A program made the translations under genes and the position numbers. From Geomonas edaphica (GTDB lineage Bacteria; Desulfobacterota; Desulfuromonadia; Geobacterales; Geobacteraceae): a DNA stretch of 56,389 nt. The notes beneath the pieces are model-generated. The model did no database searches, was not told the origin of the DNA, and was given only the letters and a program-made list of their open reading frames with translations. The stretch covers positions 1-56,389 of the forward strand of contig NZ_SSYB01000008.1 of the NCBI RefSeq assembly GCF_004917075.1, read 5' to 3'. Shown piece after piece: positions 46,236-55,146 of this stretch. Within the stretch, counting starts at the first letter, position 1, and each line of letters opens with the position of its first letter.

Positions 46236-47279
46236 ATGCGAGTCCTTATCATAAAAGCCTCCGCTTTGGGAGACATCATCCATGCCCTTCCCGTCCTCGA
46301 CTTCCTGCACCAGGCCAAGCCGGGGATCGAGGTGGACTGGGTGGTGGAAGAGCCCTTCAGGCAGATGTTGGAGGGGAATCCCCTTATAAGCCAGCTGCAC
46401 CTGGTGCGGACCAAGGTCTGGCGCAAGCACCCCTTTGCCGCCCAGACCCGCCGCGAGGTGGCCGCGCTCAGAAAGACGTTGCGCGAGCGCAACTACGATC
46501 TCGTCTTCGACATCCAGGGAAACCTGAAGAGCGGACTTATCTGCGCCGCCTCGGGGTGCTCGGACCGTATCGGTTTTGACCGCGCGGAGCTGCAGGAGTC
46601 GGTCAACGCGTTCTTCACCACGCGCCAGATCCCGGTGCGCAAGCAGGATTACCACATCACCGACAAGTACCTGCGCCTGGTGAGTGTTCCCTTCGCCAAG
46701 GACTTCCGTTCCATGCAGCTCACCACCAGCATCCATACCACCGCGGAGGAGGACGCGAACGCCGAGGCGCTCCTCGCCACCCTCTCGGACGGGCTGGTCT
46801 TCTTGTTTCAGTACGGCACCACCTGGCAGACCAAGTTCTGGAGCATCGAGCACTGGGTCGAACTGGGCAAGGAAGTGCTAGATCACTACCACGACGCCTC
46901 GATTCTTCTCCCCTGGGGCAACGACTCTGAGCGTGAAGCGGCCACCGCCATCGCCGCTGGTATCGGGCGCGGAGCCCGTGTGCTCGAGCGTATGACGCTT
47001 AAGGGGCTTACTGCTGTCCTTAAGAAGGTCGACCTCGTCGTTGGCGGGGACACCGGGCCCGTGCAGCTTGCCGCCGCGGTCGGAACACCAACCGTCTCCT
47101 TCTACCGCGCCTCGGACGGGAAGAGGAGTGGTCCGCGCGGCGAGCACCACGTCGTCGTGCAATCGCCGATGCACTGCGCCCGCTGTTTCAGAACCCGCTG
47201 CGACAAGGACGCCCAGTGCCGCGACAGCATTAAAGTCGAGGCGATCATGAGCGGCATCCGTAAGCTTCTGCAAACCTGA
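46236..47279 (+). CDS. waaC: Lipopolysaccharide heptosyltransferase I
   Basis: A 347-residue GT9 heptosyltransferase that adds the first L,D-heptose to Kdo2-lipid A. N-terminal MRVLIIKASALGDIIHALPV is the family signature (D13-type catalytic Asp in ALGDIIH); the C-terminal donor-binding part has VVGGDTGPVQLAAAVGTPTV. A late cysteine cluster (HCARCFRTRCDKDAQC) is also frequent in these enzymes. It starts 4 bp after lpxK and is the last gene of the co-directional lipid A run; a 220-bp gap with a candidate promoter follows. Confidence 0.92.
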   Translation: MRVLIIKASALGDIIHALPVLDFLHQAKPGIEVDWVVEEPFRQMLEGNPLISQLHLVRTKVWRKHPFAAQTRREVAALRKTLRERNYDLVFDIQGNLKSGLICAASGCSDRIGFDRAELQESVNAFFTTRQIPVRKQDYHITDKYLRLVSVPFAKDFRSMQLTTSIHTTAEEDANAEALLATLSDGLVFLFQYGTTWQTKFWSIEHWVELGKEVLDHYHDASILLPWGNDSEREAATAIAAGIGRGARVLERMTLKGLTAVLKKVDLVVGGDTGPVQLAAAVGTPTVSFYRASDGKRSGPRGEHHVVVQSPMHCARCFRTRCDKDAQCRDSIKVEAIMSGIRKLLQT

Positions 47280-47406
47280 AATCCTACAACCGGCCCAGCA
47301 TCCGCACAGCGACCGGGCGGCGCTTTTCCTTCTCGCAGCGGGAACTATCCCCCGCGATCCCCCTTCTTATTCGGAGATTATCTACTTTCGCCGCCGCCTG
47401 CGGTTA

Positions 47407-47415
47407 TGGTATGAT
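47407..47415 (+). promoter_or_regulatory. Candidate extended -10 promoter for the surface-sugar genes
   Basis: TGGTATGAT (TG-N-TATGAT) at 47407-47415, ~87 bp before the first gene of the block. No good -35 is seen at 17 bp, as is allowed for extended -10 promoters. The rest of the 222-bp gap shows no gene. Confidence 0.4.
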
Positions 47416-47501
47416 GCCCCGCTTTATGCGCTGTGCGCGGCGATCAATCTGGACACGCTGTGTCACAGTCAAGTCTGAACTAACATAGGAAAAGCAGTGG
47501 A

Positions 47502-48581
47502 ATGAACGATACAGTCAATCTGTTTATTGTGTATTCACCGCTGCACTATATCTGCAGCGAGCAGATAGCCAAGGTGTTCTGCCGGGATGAAAGGAACGTC
47601 CTGTTTTACATCAAGGAAGAGTTCGCCGGGATGGTGCAGGATACCTGCTGTGCCGAGGCAGTGTTCCTCCCGTGGCCGCGCTTCTACCCGGAGAAGGGGG
47701 TGTTCGGGCGACTGCAACGCACCCTTAAGAACCTTGAGATCGTGCAGGGTTACTGCTCCGGGTTCAAGACCATCCGCATCCATACCCCAGTCATCGACAC
47801 CGAGGCGATCAACTATTTCATCAACCATCTGTCCCGTTCTTTTCCGCAGGCTCAGGTGGTGGTGAGGCTCATTCCCGACGGGGTCCTCAACATACAGCGC
47901 CACCCACTGGGGCGGGTCAAGGAGGCCCTGCAGTACGTGCGCAAGGTGCGCAGGCTTTACTCGCGTAGGCTCGATTACTACATGCTACGCGGTGACCGCA
48001 CCGGCTCTGAGACTGCTATCGTGGACAGGATCTACCTGTTGCCTGGCTTCCCGCATGAGTACTGTCCGGATAAGGTGGTGGAGATGCCCCCCTTCCACCA
48101 GAAAGCGGGGGGCACTGCGGGAGGGGTGGGGCTACGGGCCCTGGTGATAGGGCAGCCGCTGCAACGGGACCGGCGTCTCACCGAGGAGCAGCGCGCGGAA
48201 CTGAGCGGCGCTCTTGAGGGGTACCTGAAACGCTGCGGCATGACCCATGTCGACTACAAAGCGCATCCCCGGGAGGCGGTGCGGGAGTTCCTTGGCGCGC
48301 AGTACACTGAAATCACTCCCACCGAGGCCCTGGAGACCTTCCTGCTGCACAACCATTACGACATCGTGATCGGGATATATAGCACGGCGCTTTTGACCGC
48401 CCGCATGATTCTCCCTCAGAGCAGCCGGGTGATCTCCTTCGGGTTTGACCAGGTCTTCTACAAGGACCAGGTTAGCAAAGCGAAGGTTCAGTCGGTATTT
48501 GAGAAAGTCGGCGTAGAGATGGTAGCCTCCCGCGAGGGACGCGCCGTTTCTTCGTCCAGTCGAGGTTCGCATGAATCCTGA
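47502..48581 (+). CDS. Sialyltransferase-like glycosyltransferase (GT52/polysialyltransferase type)
   Basis: A 359-residue protein with the two short motifs that mark bacterial GT-B sialyltransferases: an acid-acid-Gly type loop (IPDG, residues 124-127; D126 the likely base) and an HP motif (KAHPRE, H255-P256, CMP binding), plus a Ser/Thr pair late (IYSTAL, S294-T295). The N-terminus (NLFIVYSPLHYICSEQIA) also fits. It would transfer a CMP-activated nonulosonic acid to LPS or another surface glycan. The family call is from motifs only. The following gene encodes a CMP-sugar synthetase and the next a NeuB-type synthase, which strongly supports the role. Its end overlaps the next gene by 11 bp. 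Confidence 0.68.
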   Translation: MNDTVNLFIVYSPLHYICSEQIAKVFCRDERNVLFYIKEEFAGMVQDTCCAEAVFLPWPRFYPEKGVFGRLQRTLKNLEIVQGYCSGFKTIRIHTPVIDTEAINYFINHLSRSFPQAQVVVRLIPDGVLNIQRHPLGRVKEALQYVRKVRRLYSRRLDYYMLRGDRTGSETAIVDRIYLLPGFPHEYCPDKVVEMPPFHQKAGGTAGGVGLRALVIGQPLQRDRRLTEEQRAELSGALEGYLKRCGMTHVDYKAHPREAVREFLGAQYTEITPTEALETFLLHNHYDIVIGIYSTALLTARMILPQSSRVISFGFDQVFYKDQVSKAKVQSVFEKVGVEMVASREGRAVSSSSRGSHES

Positions 48582-50241
48582 AGTCCTTATCGTCATCCCC
48601 GCTCGCGGCGGGTCCAAGGGTATCCCGAGGAAAAACCTCCGCCCCATGTGCGGCAGACCGCTCATCGCTTACTCCATCGCCGCTGCGAAAGGGGTGGGCA
48701 CATCGGCGCGCGTCGTAGTATCTACTGACGACGATGAGATCGAGCTCTTCTCACGCAGGCTCGGTGTCGACGTGCTGCGGCGCCCGGCGGAGCTTGCCAC
48801 CGACAAGGTGACCATCGATCCCGTCATCGTGCACACTACCGAGCAGGCAGAGCTACAGTGGGGGGAACATTACCGGACGGTGATAACCATCCAGCCCACG
48901 TCCCCCCTGGTCACGAGCCACGACATCGATCAGGTCATCGCCATGTTCGCCGGCGACGCCGCGCTGCAGACCGTGATCACAGCCGTCGACGACAGGCACC
49001 TGCGCTGGCGGGAGGTGGACGGCGCGATCGTCCCGGACTACGAGGCGCGCGTGAATCGTCAGCAGCTCCCCGCGGTGTACCGGGAGACCGGCGCGATCAT
49101 CGCCTGCCACCGGGATATGCTGCAGACCGGCACCCGCATCGGCTCTAAGGTGAAGCTCTACCTGATGCCGGCCGAGCGCAGCGTCGACATCGACAGTTTT
49201 CAAGACTTCTGGCTCTGCGAGCAGATCCTTAGCCGGAAGAAGATCGTCATCACCGCCATAGGGAGCAAGGAAACCGGGCTCGGCCATGCCTTCCGCGCCG
49301 TCATGCTGGCGAGTGAGCTGGTGGGGTACGAACTCTCCTTTGTCTGCGAAGAGGACGACTCCCTGGCGAGGGGCTATATCGAGCAGCACAACTACCCGGT
49401 GCATAGCTGCGCGAACGGGACGCGGCTCGAGGCCATCCTATCACTGGAGCCGGACCTCGTGATCAACGACATCCTCGACACCAGCGCGGACTACGTGATG
49501 GCGCTCAAGAAGGCCGGGGTGGCCGTGGTGAACTTCGAGGACCTGGGGCTCGGGGCTGAGGTTGCCGACCTGGTTTTCAACGCGCTCTACCCGCACCAGT
49601 TGCCCAGCGACCACATCCTTTCTGGTCCCCGTTACTTCTGCCTAAGGGATGAATTCCTGTATCTCCCTGAGGGGCACGAGAAGGAAGGGGTGCAGCGGGT
49701 GCTGGTGACCTTCGGGGGGGTCGACGAGGGGAACCTCACCGTCAGGACGCTCGGTGTCGTCGGCGGAGAGCTGCTGCGGCGCGGCATTGAGATCGACGTC
49801 GTTTTGGGCCCCGGCTTCTCGCACCACGAGGAGCTGGAGGCGGCGGTGGAGCGGCTGGGCTCCCGCGGAGTGCACGTGGTACGGGCGACGCAGCGCATCA
49901 GCGACTACATGCTGGCGGCTGATCTGGCCATCACCTCGGCTGGGAGAACGGTCCTCGAACTCGCCTCGGTGAAGGTGCTTACTCTGGCCATCTGCCAAAA
50001 CCAGCGCGAAACCACGCACACCTTCGCCTCGAGTGAAAACGGCATAATCAACCTGGGCCTGCGCCACAACGTGGAGGACGCCCAGATCCTCGAAGCGGTG
50101 TGCAAGGTGCTGGATGATGCGGAGCTTAGGGGGACCATGAGACGGAAGATGGCCAAGCTGAATCTGGCCGGCGGCAAGAAAAGGGTCATAGGGCGCATCG
50201 CCGCCCTCATGCGCAGAGGAGATAAAGGTGAAGATCGGTAA
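48571..50241 (+). CDS. Fused CMP-nonulosonate cytidylyltransferase and PseG/SpsG-like domain
   Basis: A 556-residue two-domain protein. Residues 1-222 are a NeuA/PseF-type cytidylyltransferase (ARGGSKGIPRKN at 11-22, QPTSPL at 108-113, RETGAIIACHRDM, VDIDSFQDF), which activates a nonulosonic acid with CTP. Residues ~224-556 are a GT-B-fold domain like PseG/SpsG, the enzyme that removes UDP from UDP-2,4-diacetamido-trideoxyhexose; GLGHAFR at 236-242 (H239) matches the catalytic loop of PseG. The fusion joins the steps before and after the NeuB-type synthase encoded next. Which sugar is made (pseudaminic, legionaminic or other) is unknown. It overlaps both neighbours (11 and 14 bp). Confidence 0.85.
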   Translation: MNPEVLIVIPARGGSKGIPRKNLRPMCGRPLIAYSIAAAKGVGTSARVVVSTDDDEIELFSRRLGVDVLRRPAELATDKVTIDPVIVHTTEQAELQWGEHYRTVITIQPTSPLVTSHDIDQVIAMFAGDAALQTVITAVDDRHLRWREVDGAIVPDYEARVNRQQLPAVYRETGAIIACHRDMLQTGTRIGSKVKLYLMPAERSVDIDSFQDFWLCEQILSRKKIVITAIGSKETGLGHAFRAVMLASELVGYELSFVCEEDDSLARGYIEQHNYPVHSCANGTRLEAILSLEPDLVINDILDTSADYVMALKKAGVAVVNFEDLGLGAEVADLVFNALYPHQLPSDHILSGPRYFCLRDEFLYLPEGHEKEGVQRVLVTFGGVDEGNLTVRTLGVVGGELLRRGIEIDVVLGPGFSHHEELEAAVERLGSRGVHVVRATQRISDYMLAADLAITSAGRTVLELASVKVLTLAICQNQRETTHTFASSENGIINLGLRHNVEDAQILEAVCKVLDDAELRGTMRRKMAKLNLAGGKKRVIGRIAALMRRGDKGEDR

Positions 50242-51274
50242 GCATGAAGTCGGAAACAACCTGAAACCTTACGTCATAGCCGAAATCGGCGTGAACCACG
50301 GCGGCTCTATGGAGCTTGCCAAGCGTCTCATCGAGGAAGCCAAAGAGGGAGGCGCCCACGCTGCAAAGTTTCAGAGCTACAAGGCGGAGCTGATCGCGTC
50401 GCGCAAGAGCCCTGCCTACTGGGACACCTCCAAAGAGCCGACCACGAGCCAGTTCGAGCTCTTCAAGAAGTACGACCAGTTCGGGAGCGAAGATTATCTA
50501 GAGCTCGCCCGCCACTGCGAGAAGGTGGGGATAGACTTCCTGTCGACCCCTTTCGACCTGGGTGCCGTGGAGTTCCTCGCCCCCCTCATGCCGGTCTTCA
50601 AGATCGCCTCGGCGGATATCACGAACGTCCCGCTTATGCGCGCCGTGGCTGCCACCGGCAAACCGGTCATCCTCTCCACCGGCGCCGCCACGATGCCGGA
50701 GGTGGAGTTCGCGGTCGAGCAGCTCAGGGGGCATGGGGCTGACGAAATCGCCCTGCTGCACTGCGTTTTGAATTACCCCACCCCGGTAGACCATGCCCAG
50801 CTCGGTATGATCCCCGTCCTTTCCCGCGTGTTCCCTCAATGCCTGATCGGCTACTCGGACCATGTGGTGCCGGACCGCACTATCAGCTCCCTCGAGGCGG
50901 CCCTGATGCTTGGGGCCTGCATCCTTGAGAAGCATTTCACCCATGACAAGAGCCTTCCTGGCAACGACCACTACCATGCGATGGACAAGGACGATCTCGC
51001 CCGCTTTATGGAGAAGGTCGAGGCCTATCGTCTGCTGGTGGGGGTGGCGGGGAAAGACCTCTCGCATGAAGCCGCCGCCCGCCTGCATGCCAGGCGTAGC
51101 CTGGTGGCGAGCCGCAGGATCGCCAGGGGGGAAGCCTTCAGCGCGGAAAACCTCATCGCTAAGAGGCCGGGGCACGGCATTAGTCCCATCCACTGGGATG
51201 ACATCATCGGTCGCAGGGCCGCCTGTGATGTCGAGGAGGACGACCTCCTGCGCTGGGCCGATATTGAGGGGTAG
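50228..51274 (+). CDS. NeuB/PseI-family nonulosonic acid synthase, GTG start
   Basis: A 348-residue enzyme that condenses phosphoenolpyruvate with a six-carbon amino sugar to a nine-carbon sialic-like acid. TIM barrel: VIAEIGVNHGGSMELAKRLI near the N-terminus, KFQSYKAE (~residue 47), FLSTPFD (~94), STGAATMPE (~152), HCVLNYPTP (~178), GYSDHV (~206), EKHFTHDKSLPGNDH (~236-250). C-terminal SAF/antifreeze-like domain (residues ~285-348: ARRSLVASRRIARGEAFSAENL). The GTG start overlaps the fused enzyme's end by 14 bp, with agaggag upstream. NeuB, PseI and LegI are not distinguishable by eye. Confidence 0.9.
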   Translation: MKIGKHEVGNNLKPYVIAEIGVNHGGSMELAKRLIEEAKEGGAHAAKFQSYKAELIASRKSPAYWDTSKEPTTSQFELFKKYDQFGSEDYLELARHCEKVGIDFLSTPFDLGAVEFLAPLMPVFKIASADITNVPLMRAVAATGKPVILSTGAATMPEVEFAVEQLRGHGADEIALLHCVLNYPTPVDHAQLGMIPVLSRVFPQCLIGYSDHVVPDRTISSLEAALMLGACILEKHFTHDKSLPGNDHYHAMDKDDLARFMEKVEAYRLLVGVAGKDLSHEAAARLHARRSLVASRRIARGEAFSAENLIAKRPGHGISPIHWDDIIGRRAACDVEEDDLLRWADIEG

Positions 51275-51321
51275 CCCATACATCGCTTTTTAAAGCAGCC
51301 CTGTAACACCAAGGAAATGTT

Positions 51322-52437
51322 ATGCAGAGGATCAAGATTTTGGTCGGCGAGTGGTGCGATGAGCACTCTAACAACGCGCAGACTTTGAACACCAAGGAGC
51401 TGTTGTCGCGCTTCAACGACAGCAGGATGCAATGGTATGTTCCCTATTACAAAGCTCCCGACCGCAGGCTTTTGAACAAGCAGAACGTAGTGCCCTTCCG
51501 GATGACACGGAAGCGTACCTACAGCTTTTACAAGACCCTCTACTATACCTTGAAGGCCGATGCGCTTTTCTATCCCAACCTAAGCGGGTTCCAGCTCCAG
51601 TTGCTGCGTCTGCGAAAGCTTTTTGGGAAAAGGGTGCCGGTCATAGCCACGCTTGAAGGCCTGAACGGAGACGTGGCGCGCCAGAACCTGCTGAGCGAGC
51701 ATTTTGGCCATCCCGTCGTCTGCGCGATGGCTCCAAGAAAAAGGCTGAGACGTAGCGACTTCGTGTTTAAAGAAGCGGACCAGATCATCGCGATAAGCGA
51801 CTTCCTAGGACAGGTTGCCGAGAGGCTGTTCGGTCCAAAGGTGTCGGTCCTCCCTTTAGGGATCGACGCTGCCAAATTTGGCGGGGCAAGAAATCCTGGC
51901 AAGCAATTTACCGTAATCTCCGCCGGGACCGTCTACCAACGCAAGCGCCCGGAGGTATTTCTCGAGCTGGGTGCAAAATTCCGGTCGGTGAATTTCGTGT
52001 GGTACGGTGACGGGCAGATGCGCCAGGGATTGGTGGAACAGGCAAAGAAGCTCGGCTTGGACAACGTGCATTTTCCGGGTCCCATTGCCAATGCGAAGCT
52101 CGCAGAAAAGCTCAAGGAGGCGAACCTCTTCGTGCTTCCCTCTCTTTCCGAGGGGGTGCCCAAGGTTGCCCAGGAAGCCTCTGCATGCGGGCTCCCCGTC
52201 ATCATCTTCGGGCACTACGAGTCTCCTACTGTAATTGATGGACATAACGGCCACGTCGTTTGGGATCAACAAGAGCTCTGTGACAGGATTGCGGACCTCG
52301 TTGCAAACCCGGAAAAGGTCCGGGTCATGGGGGATAACGGGGTTACCATGTCCAAGACTTGGAACTGGGATGACATCGCACCTCGCTGGGAACGAAGGCT
52401 CTTTGAGGTGTTTCAGGACGCCCTTGGCAGGGGGTAA
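51322..52437 (+). CDS. Glycosyltransferase, GT4-type
   Basis: A 371-residue GT-B glycosyltransferase. The C-terminal half has the family-4 pattern: VISAGTVYQRKRPEVFLELG, FVWYGDGQMRQGL, VHFPGPIANAKLAEKL, and the acid motif ANLFVLPSLSEGVPKVAQEASACGLPV (in pieces: LPSLSEGVPKV, EASACGLPV), with EX7E geometry. Acceptor and donor unknown; by position it builds LPS core or O-antigen-type glycan. Base composition is lower in GC than the genes on both sides, suggesting acquisition by transfer. Start ATG preceded by aagga. 48-bp gap to the NeuB-type gene. Confidence 0.85.
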   Translation: MQRIKILVGEWCDEHSNNAQTLNTKELLSRFNDSRMQWYVPYYKAPDRRLLNKQNVVPFRMTRKRTYSFYKTLYYTLKADALFYPNLSGFQLQLLRLRKLFGKRVPVIATLEGLNGDVARQNLLSEHFGHPVVCAMAPRKRLRRSDFVFKEADQIIAISDFLGQVAERLFGPKVSVLPLGIDAAKFGGARNPGKQFTVISAGTVYQRKRPEVFLELGAKFRSVNFVWYGDGQMRQGLVEQAKKLGLDNVHFPGPIANAKLAEKLKEANLFVLPSLSEGVPKVAQEASACGLPVIIFGHYESPTVIDGHNGHVVWDQQELCDRIADLVANPEKVRVMGDNGVTMSKTWNWDDIAPRWERRLFEVFQDALGRG

Positions 52438-52497
52438 CACCGGTCACCCTCACGCGGCAGTCTCACCGGATGAAAAACATTGAAAGGCAGCCGCTTT

Positions 52498-54006
52498 ATG
52501 GCATCACAATCCGTAGCCTTCCTTAATAGGAGGCGTCTTTTCATATTTTTGGGGCTTTACTTTGCCCTCCAGTTCGTTTTCCGCGTCCTCGTCTCCAACA
52601 GCGCGGAACTCGACGAGGCGGAACAGTTGCTTCTTACCCAGCATCTGGACCTTGGGTACGGCTCCCAACCGCCGCTTTACACCTGGCTTCTCTCCGGGCT
52701 CTTCTCCATCTTCGGAGCGGGGGTGGCGACCCTTGCCGCGGTTAAGAACGTCCTGCTCTTCTCCACCTACCTCTTCGTCTACAAAAGTGCCCTCGAGGTG
52801 ACCGGCGACGAGGACCGGGCGAGTGTCGCCATGCTCTCGCTCTTGCTCATCCCGCAGATCATGTGGGAATCGCAGCGCGACCTGACCCACTCGGTCATGG
52901 GGACTACACTCGCCGCTGCCACCCTGTTCGTTATGCTGAGGCTCCTGAAAACGGGCGCGCTGCGTTACTACGTGATCTTCGGTGTGTGCGCGGGGGTCGG
53001 GATACTCTCCAAGTACAACTACGCCTTCTTCCTCGTCGCGATTTTAGTCGCGGGAGGGAGCCTGAAGGCGTTCCGTCCGCGACTTTGCAACCGCAAAATG
53101 CTGTTGAGCCTTCTCTGCCTCTTGCTCGTGGTCACGCCGCACCTTTACTGGATGCTGGACCATATGCACAAGGCGATGACCGATGCAGGGAAGTTCAAGA
53201 TGGCACATGCCGTCGGGCGCCTCGCCGCGTTGGGGATGGGCTTCAAGGACCTCGCCCTCGCTGTCGCCTTCTTCGCAGGGGGGCTTGTCGCGGTCTACGC
53301 CCTCTTCTTCTTTCGCCGCTCACCCGGTGAAACCGAGAGCGCTCTTCAGGACGACGGCGCGGCGCTGGTGCGCAGAACCCTAGCGGTGGGGCTTTCGCTC
53401 TGCGTGGTGATGATCATCTGCTTCAAGGTCACTGCCTTCAAGGACCGGTGGATGCAGCCCCTGCTCTTTCTCACCCCGGTCTGGCTCGTCACTTTGCACC
53501 CTGAACGTTTCACCCAGGCACGGGTCCGTGGCTACCTCTCCTTTTGTCTCGTCGTCGCCGTTACCGTCCTCATCCTGATGCCGGGACACGTGCTCTGGGG
53601 GCCGCGGGTTGGTAAGTTCGGGCGATTAAACGCCCCCTACGATCGACTCGCCGCAGCCCTTCGCGAGGCGGGATTCGCGGACGGAGTCATCGTTGCACAA
53701 GGAAGACTCGTCGGCGGGAACCTGCGCCTTTTCTTCCCGGAGAGCCAAGTGGTGGCCCCAGAGGCACCGGCCTCCGTCGTGCCTCAAGACAAGGCGAGGC
53801 TTCTCGTATGGGACGCCACAAAGGACGCGGCGCTGCCGGATGGGTTGAGAGACTTTGCGCTTGGACGCTTCGCTTCGCCGCAACAACTGGCGTCACCGCC
53901 GCGCTACGTTGAGGCCACCTACCGGCACGCCTCCGATCGCGCCATGCGCCTTGGTTTCGTGCTGCTCCCCGCCGGACTCCCCGGGGCAGTTGCCTCCCCC
54001 AAATGA
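52498..54006 (+). CDS. ArnT/PMT-like membrane glycosyltransferase
   Basis: A 502-residue integral membrane protein with about 11 helices and the GT-C signature of the PMT_2 family: an acidic pair in the first periplasmic loop (NSAELDEAEQLLL, near residue 36), followed by GYGSQPPLYTWLLSGLFSIF. Members move a sugar from a polyprenyl-phosphate donor to a periplasmic acceptor such as lipid A or a glycan. The soluble C-terminal part (~400-502) is short. ATG at 52498 is chosen; a TTG 6 codons upstream has no better site. It may finish the decoration of the LPS core exported by MsbA. Confidence 0.85.
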   Translation: MASQSVAFLNRRRLFIFLGLYFALQFVFRVLVSNSAELDEAEQLLLTQHLDLGYGSQPPLYTWLLSGLFSIFGAGVATLAAVKNVLLFSTYLFVYKSALEVTGDEDRASVAMLSLLLIPQIMWESQRDLTHSVMGTTLAAATLFVMLRLLKTGALRYYVIFGVCAGVGILSKYNYAFFLVAILVAGGSLKAFRPRLCNRKMLLSLLCLLLVVTPHLYWMLDHMHKAMTDAGKFKMAHAVGRLAALGMGFKDLALAVAFFAGGLVAVYALFFFRRSPGETESALQDDGAALVRRTLAVGLSLCVVMIICFKVTAFKDRWMQPLLFLTPVWLVTLHPERFTQARVRGYLSFCLVVAVTVLILMPGHVLWGPRVGKFGRLNAPYDRLAAALREAGFADGVIVAQGRLVGGNLRLFFPESQVVAPEAPASVVPQDKARLLVWDATKDAALPDGLRDFALGRFASPQQLASPPRYVEATYRHASDRAMRLGFVLLPAGLPGAVASPK

Positions 54007-54111
54007 GAAAGCTTTGAAAACAGAGGATGCCGTGATACCATCACACCCTTTGAAACGGCCGCAGCAGTCGCTTTCAGCGGCACATTCGAAATACAAAGAT
54101 CGGAGGTGAAC

Positions 54112-55122
54112 ATGGCCAAGATACTCGTTACCGGCACCGCCGGCTTTATCGGTTTCAACCTGGCGCAAAGACTTCTGGAGCAGGGGCAGGAGGTGGTCGG
54201 CCTCGATAACGTGAACGACTATTACGAGGTGAGCCTGAAGGAGGCGCGCCTTGCGCAACTGGAAGGTAAGAAGGGGTTTCGCTTCATCCGGATGAACCTC
54301 GAGGACCGCGAGGGGATCGCCCGTCTTTTTCAAGAGGAGCGATTCGACAGTGTGGTGAACCTGGCCGCGCAGGCGGGGGTCCGGTATTCCATCCAGAACC
54401 CCTACGCCTACATCGACAGCAACATCAGCGGTTTCATCAACATCCTTGAGGGGTGCCGGCACAACAAAGTAGGGCACCTGGTCTACGCCTCGTCCAGCTC
54501 CGTCTACGGCGCCAACACCACGATGCCGTTCTCGGTGCACCACAACGTCGACCACCCGGTCTCGCTGTACGCCGCCACCAAGAAGGCTAACGAGCTCATG
54601 GCGCACACATATTCGAGCCTCTACGGTCTTCCCACTACGGGCTTGCGCTTCTTTACCGTCTATGGACCGTGGGGACGCCCTGACATGGCGCTTTTCCTTT
54701 TTACGAAGGCCATCTTAGAGGGACGCCCCATCGATGTCTTCAACAACGGCAAGATGCAGCGCGACTTCACCTACATAGACGACATCGTCGAGGGGGTGAG
54801 CCGCGTCATCGATCGGGTCCCTGATGGGAACCCGGCCTGGAGCGGCGCCCGCCCTGACCCGGGCACCAGCTACGCCCCATACAAGATCTACAACATAGGT
54901 AACAACAGCCCGGTGGAGCTCATGCACTTCATCAATGTGCTCGAGAAGGAATTGGGGAGGGAGGCTGTGAAGAACCTCCTGCCGATCCAGCCAGGCGACG
55001 TCCCGGCCACCTTCGCCGACGTGGAAGACTTGATGCACGACGTGGGTTTCAAGCCGGCCACCTCCATCGAGGACGGTGTCGGTCGTTTCGTGAAATGGTA
55101 CCGTGAGTATTACCGCGTTTAG
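54112..55122 (+). CDS. UDP-glucuronate 4-epimerase
   Basis: A 336-residue extended short-chain dehydrogenase of the GalE/Cap1J type. NAD-binding [11 protein letters not shown] near the N-terminus (Rossmann GXXGXXG), [17 protein letters not shown] (the insert typical of UDP-glucuronate 4-epimerases), SSSSVYG and YAATKKANE (catalytic Ser/Tyr/Lys), [15 protein letters not shown], and [11 protein letters not shown]. It makes UDP-galacturonate from UDP-glucuronate for capsule or LPS. ATG at 54112 has cggaggt upstream; GTG at 54106 lies inside that site and is rejected. It ends 24 bp before the next gene. Confidence 0.93.
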   Translation: MAKILVTGTAGFIGFNLAQRLLEQGQEVVGLDNVNDYYEVSLKEARLAQLEGKKGFRFIRMNLEDREGIARLFQEERFDSVVNLAAQAGVRYSIQNPYAYIDSNISGFINILEGCRHNKVGHLVYASSSSVYGANTTMPFSVHHNVDHPVSLYAATKKANELMAHTYSSLYGLPTTGLRFFTVYGPWGRPDMALFLFTKAILEGRPIDVFNNGKMQRDFTYIDDIVEGVSRVIDRVPDGNPAWSGARPDPGTSYAPYKIYNIGNNSPVELMHFINVLEKELGREAVKNLLPIQPGDVPATFADVEDLMHDVGFKPATSIEDGVGRFVKWYREYYRV

Positions 55123-55146
55123 CGGAGAGTGAGGCCGAAAAGCTTG

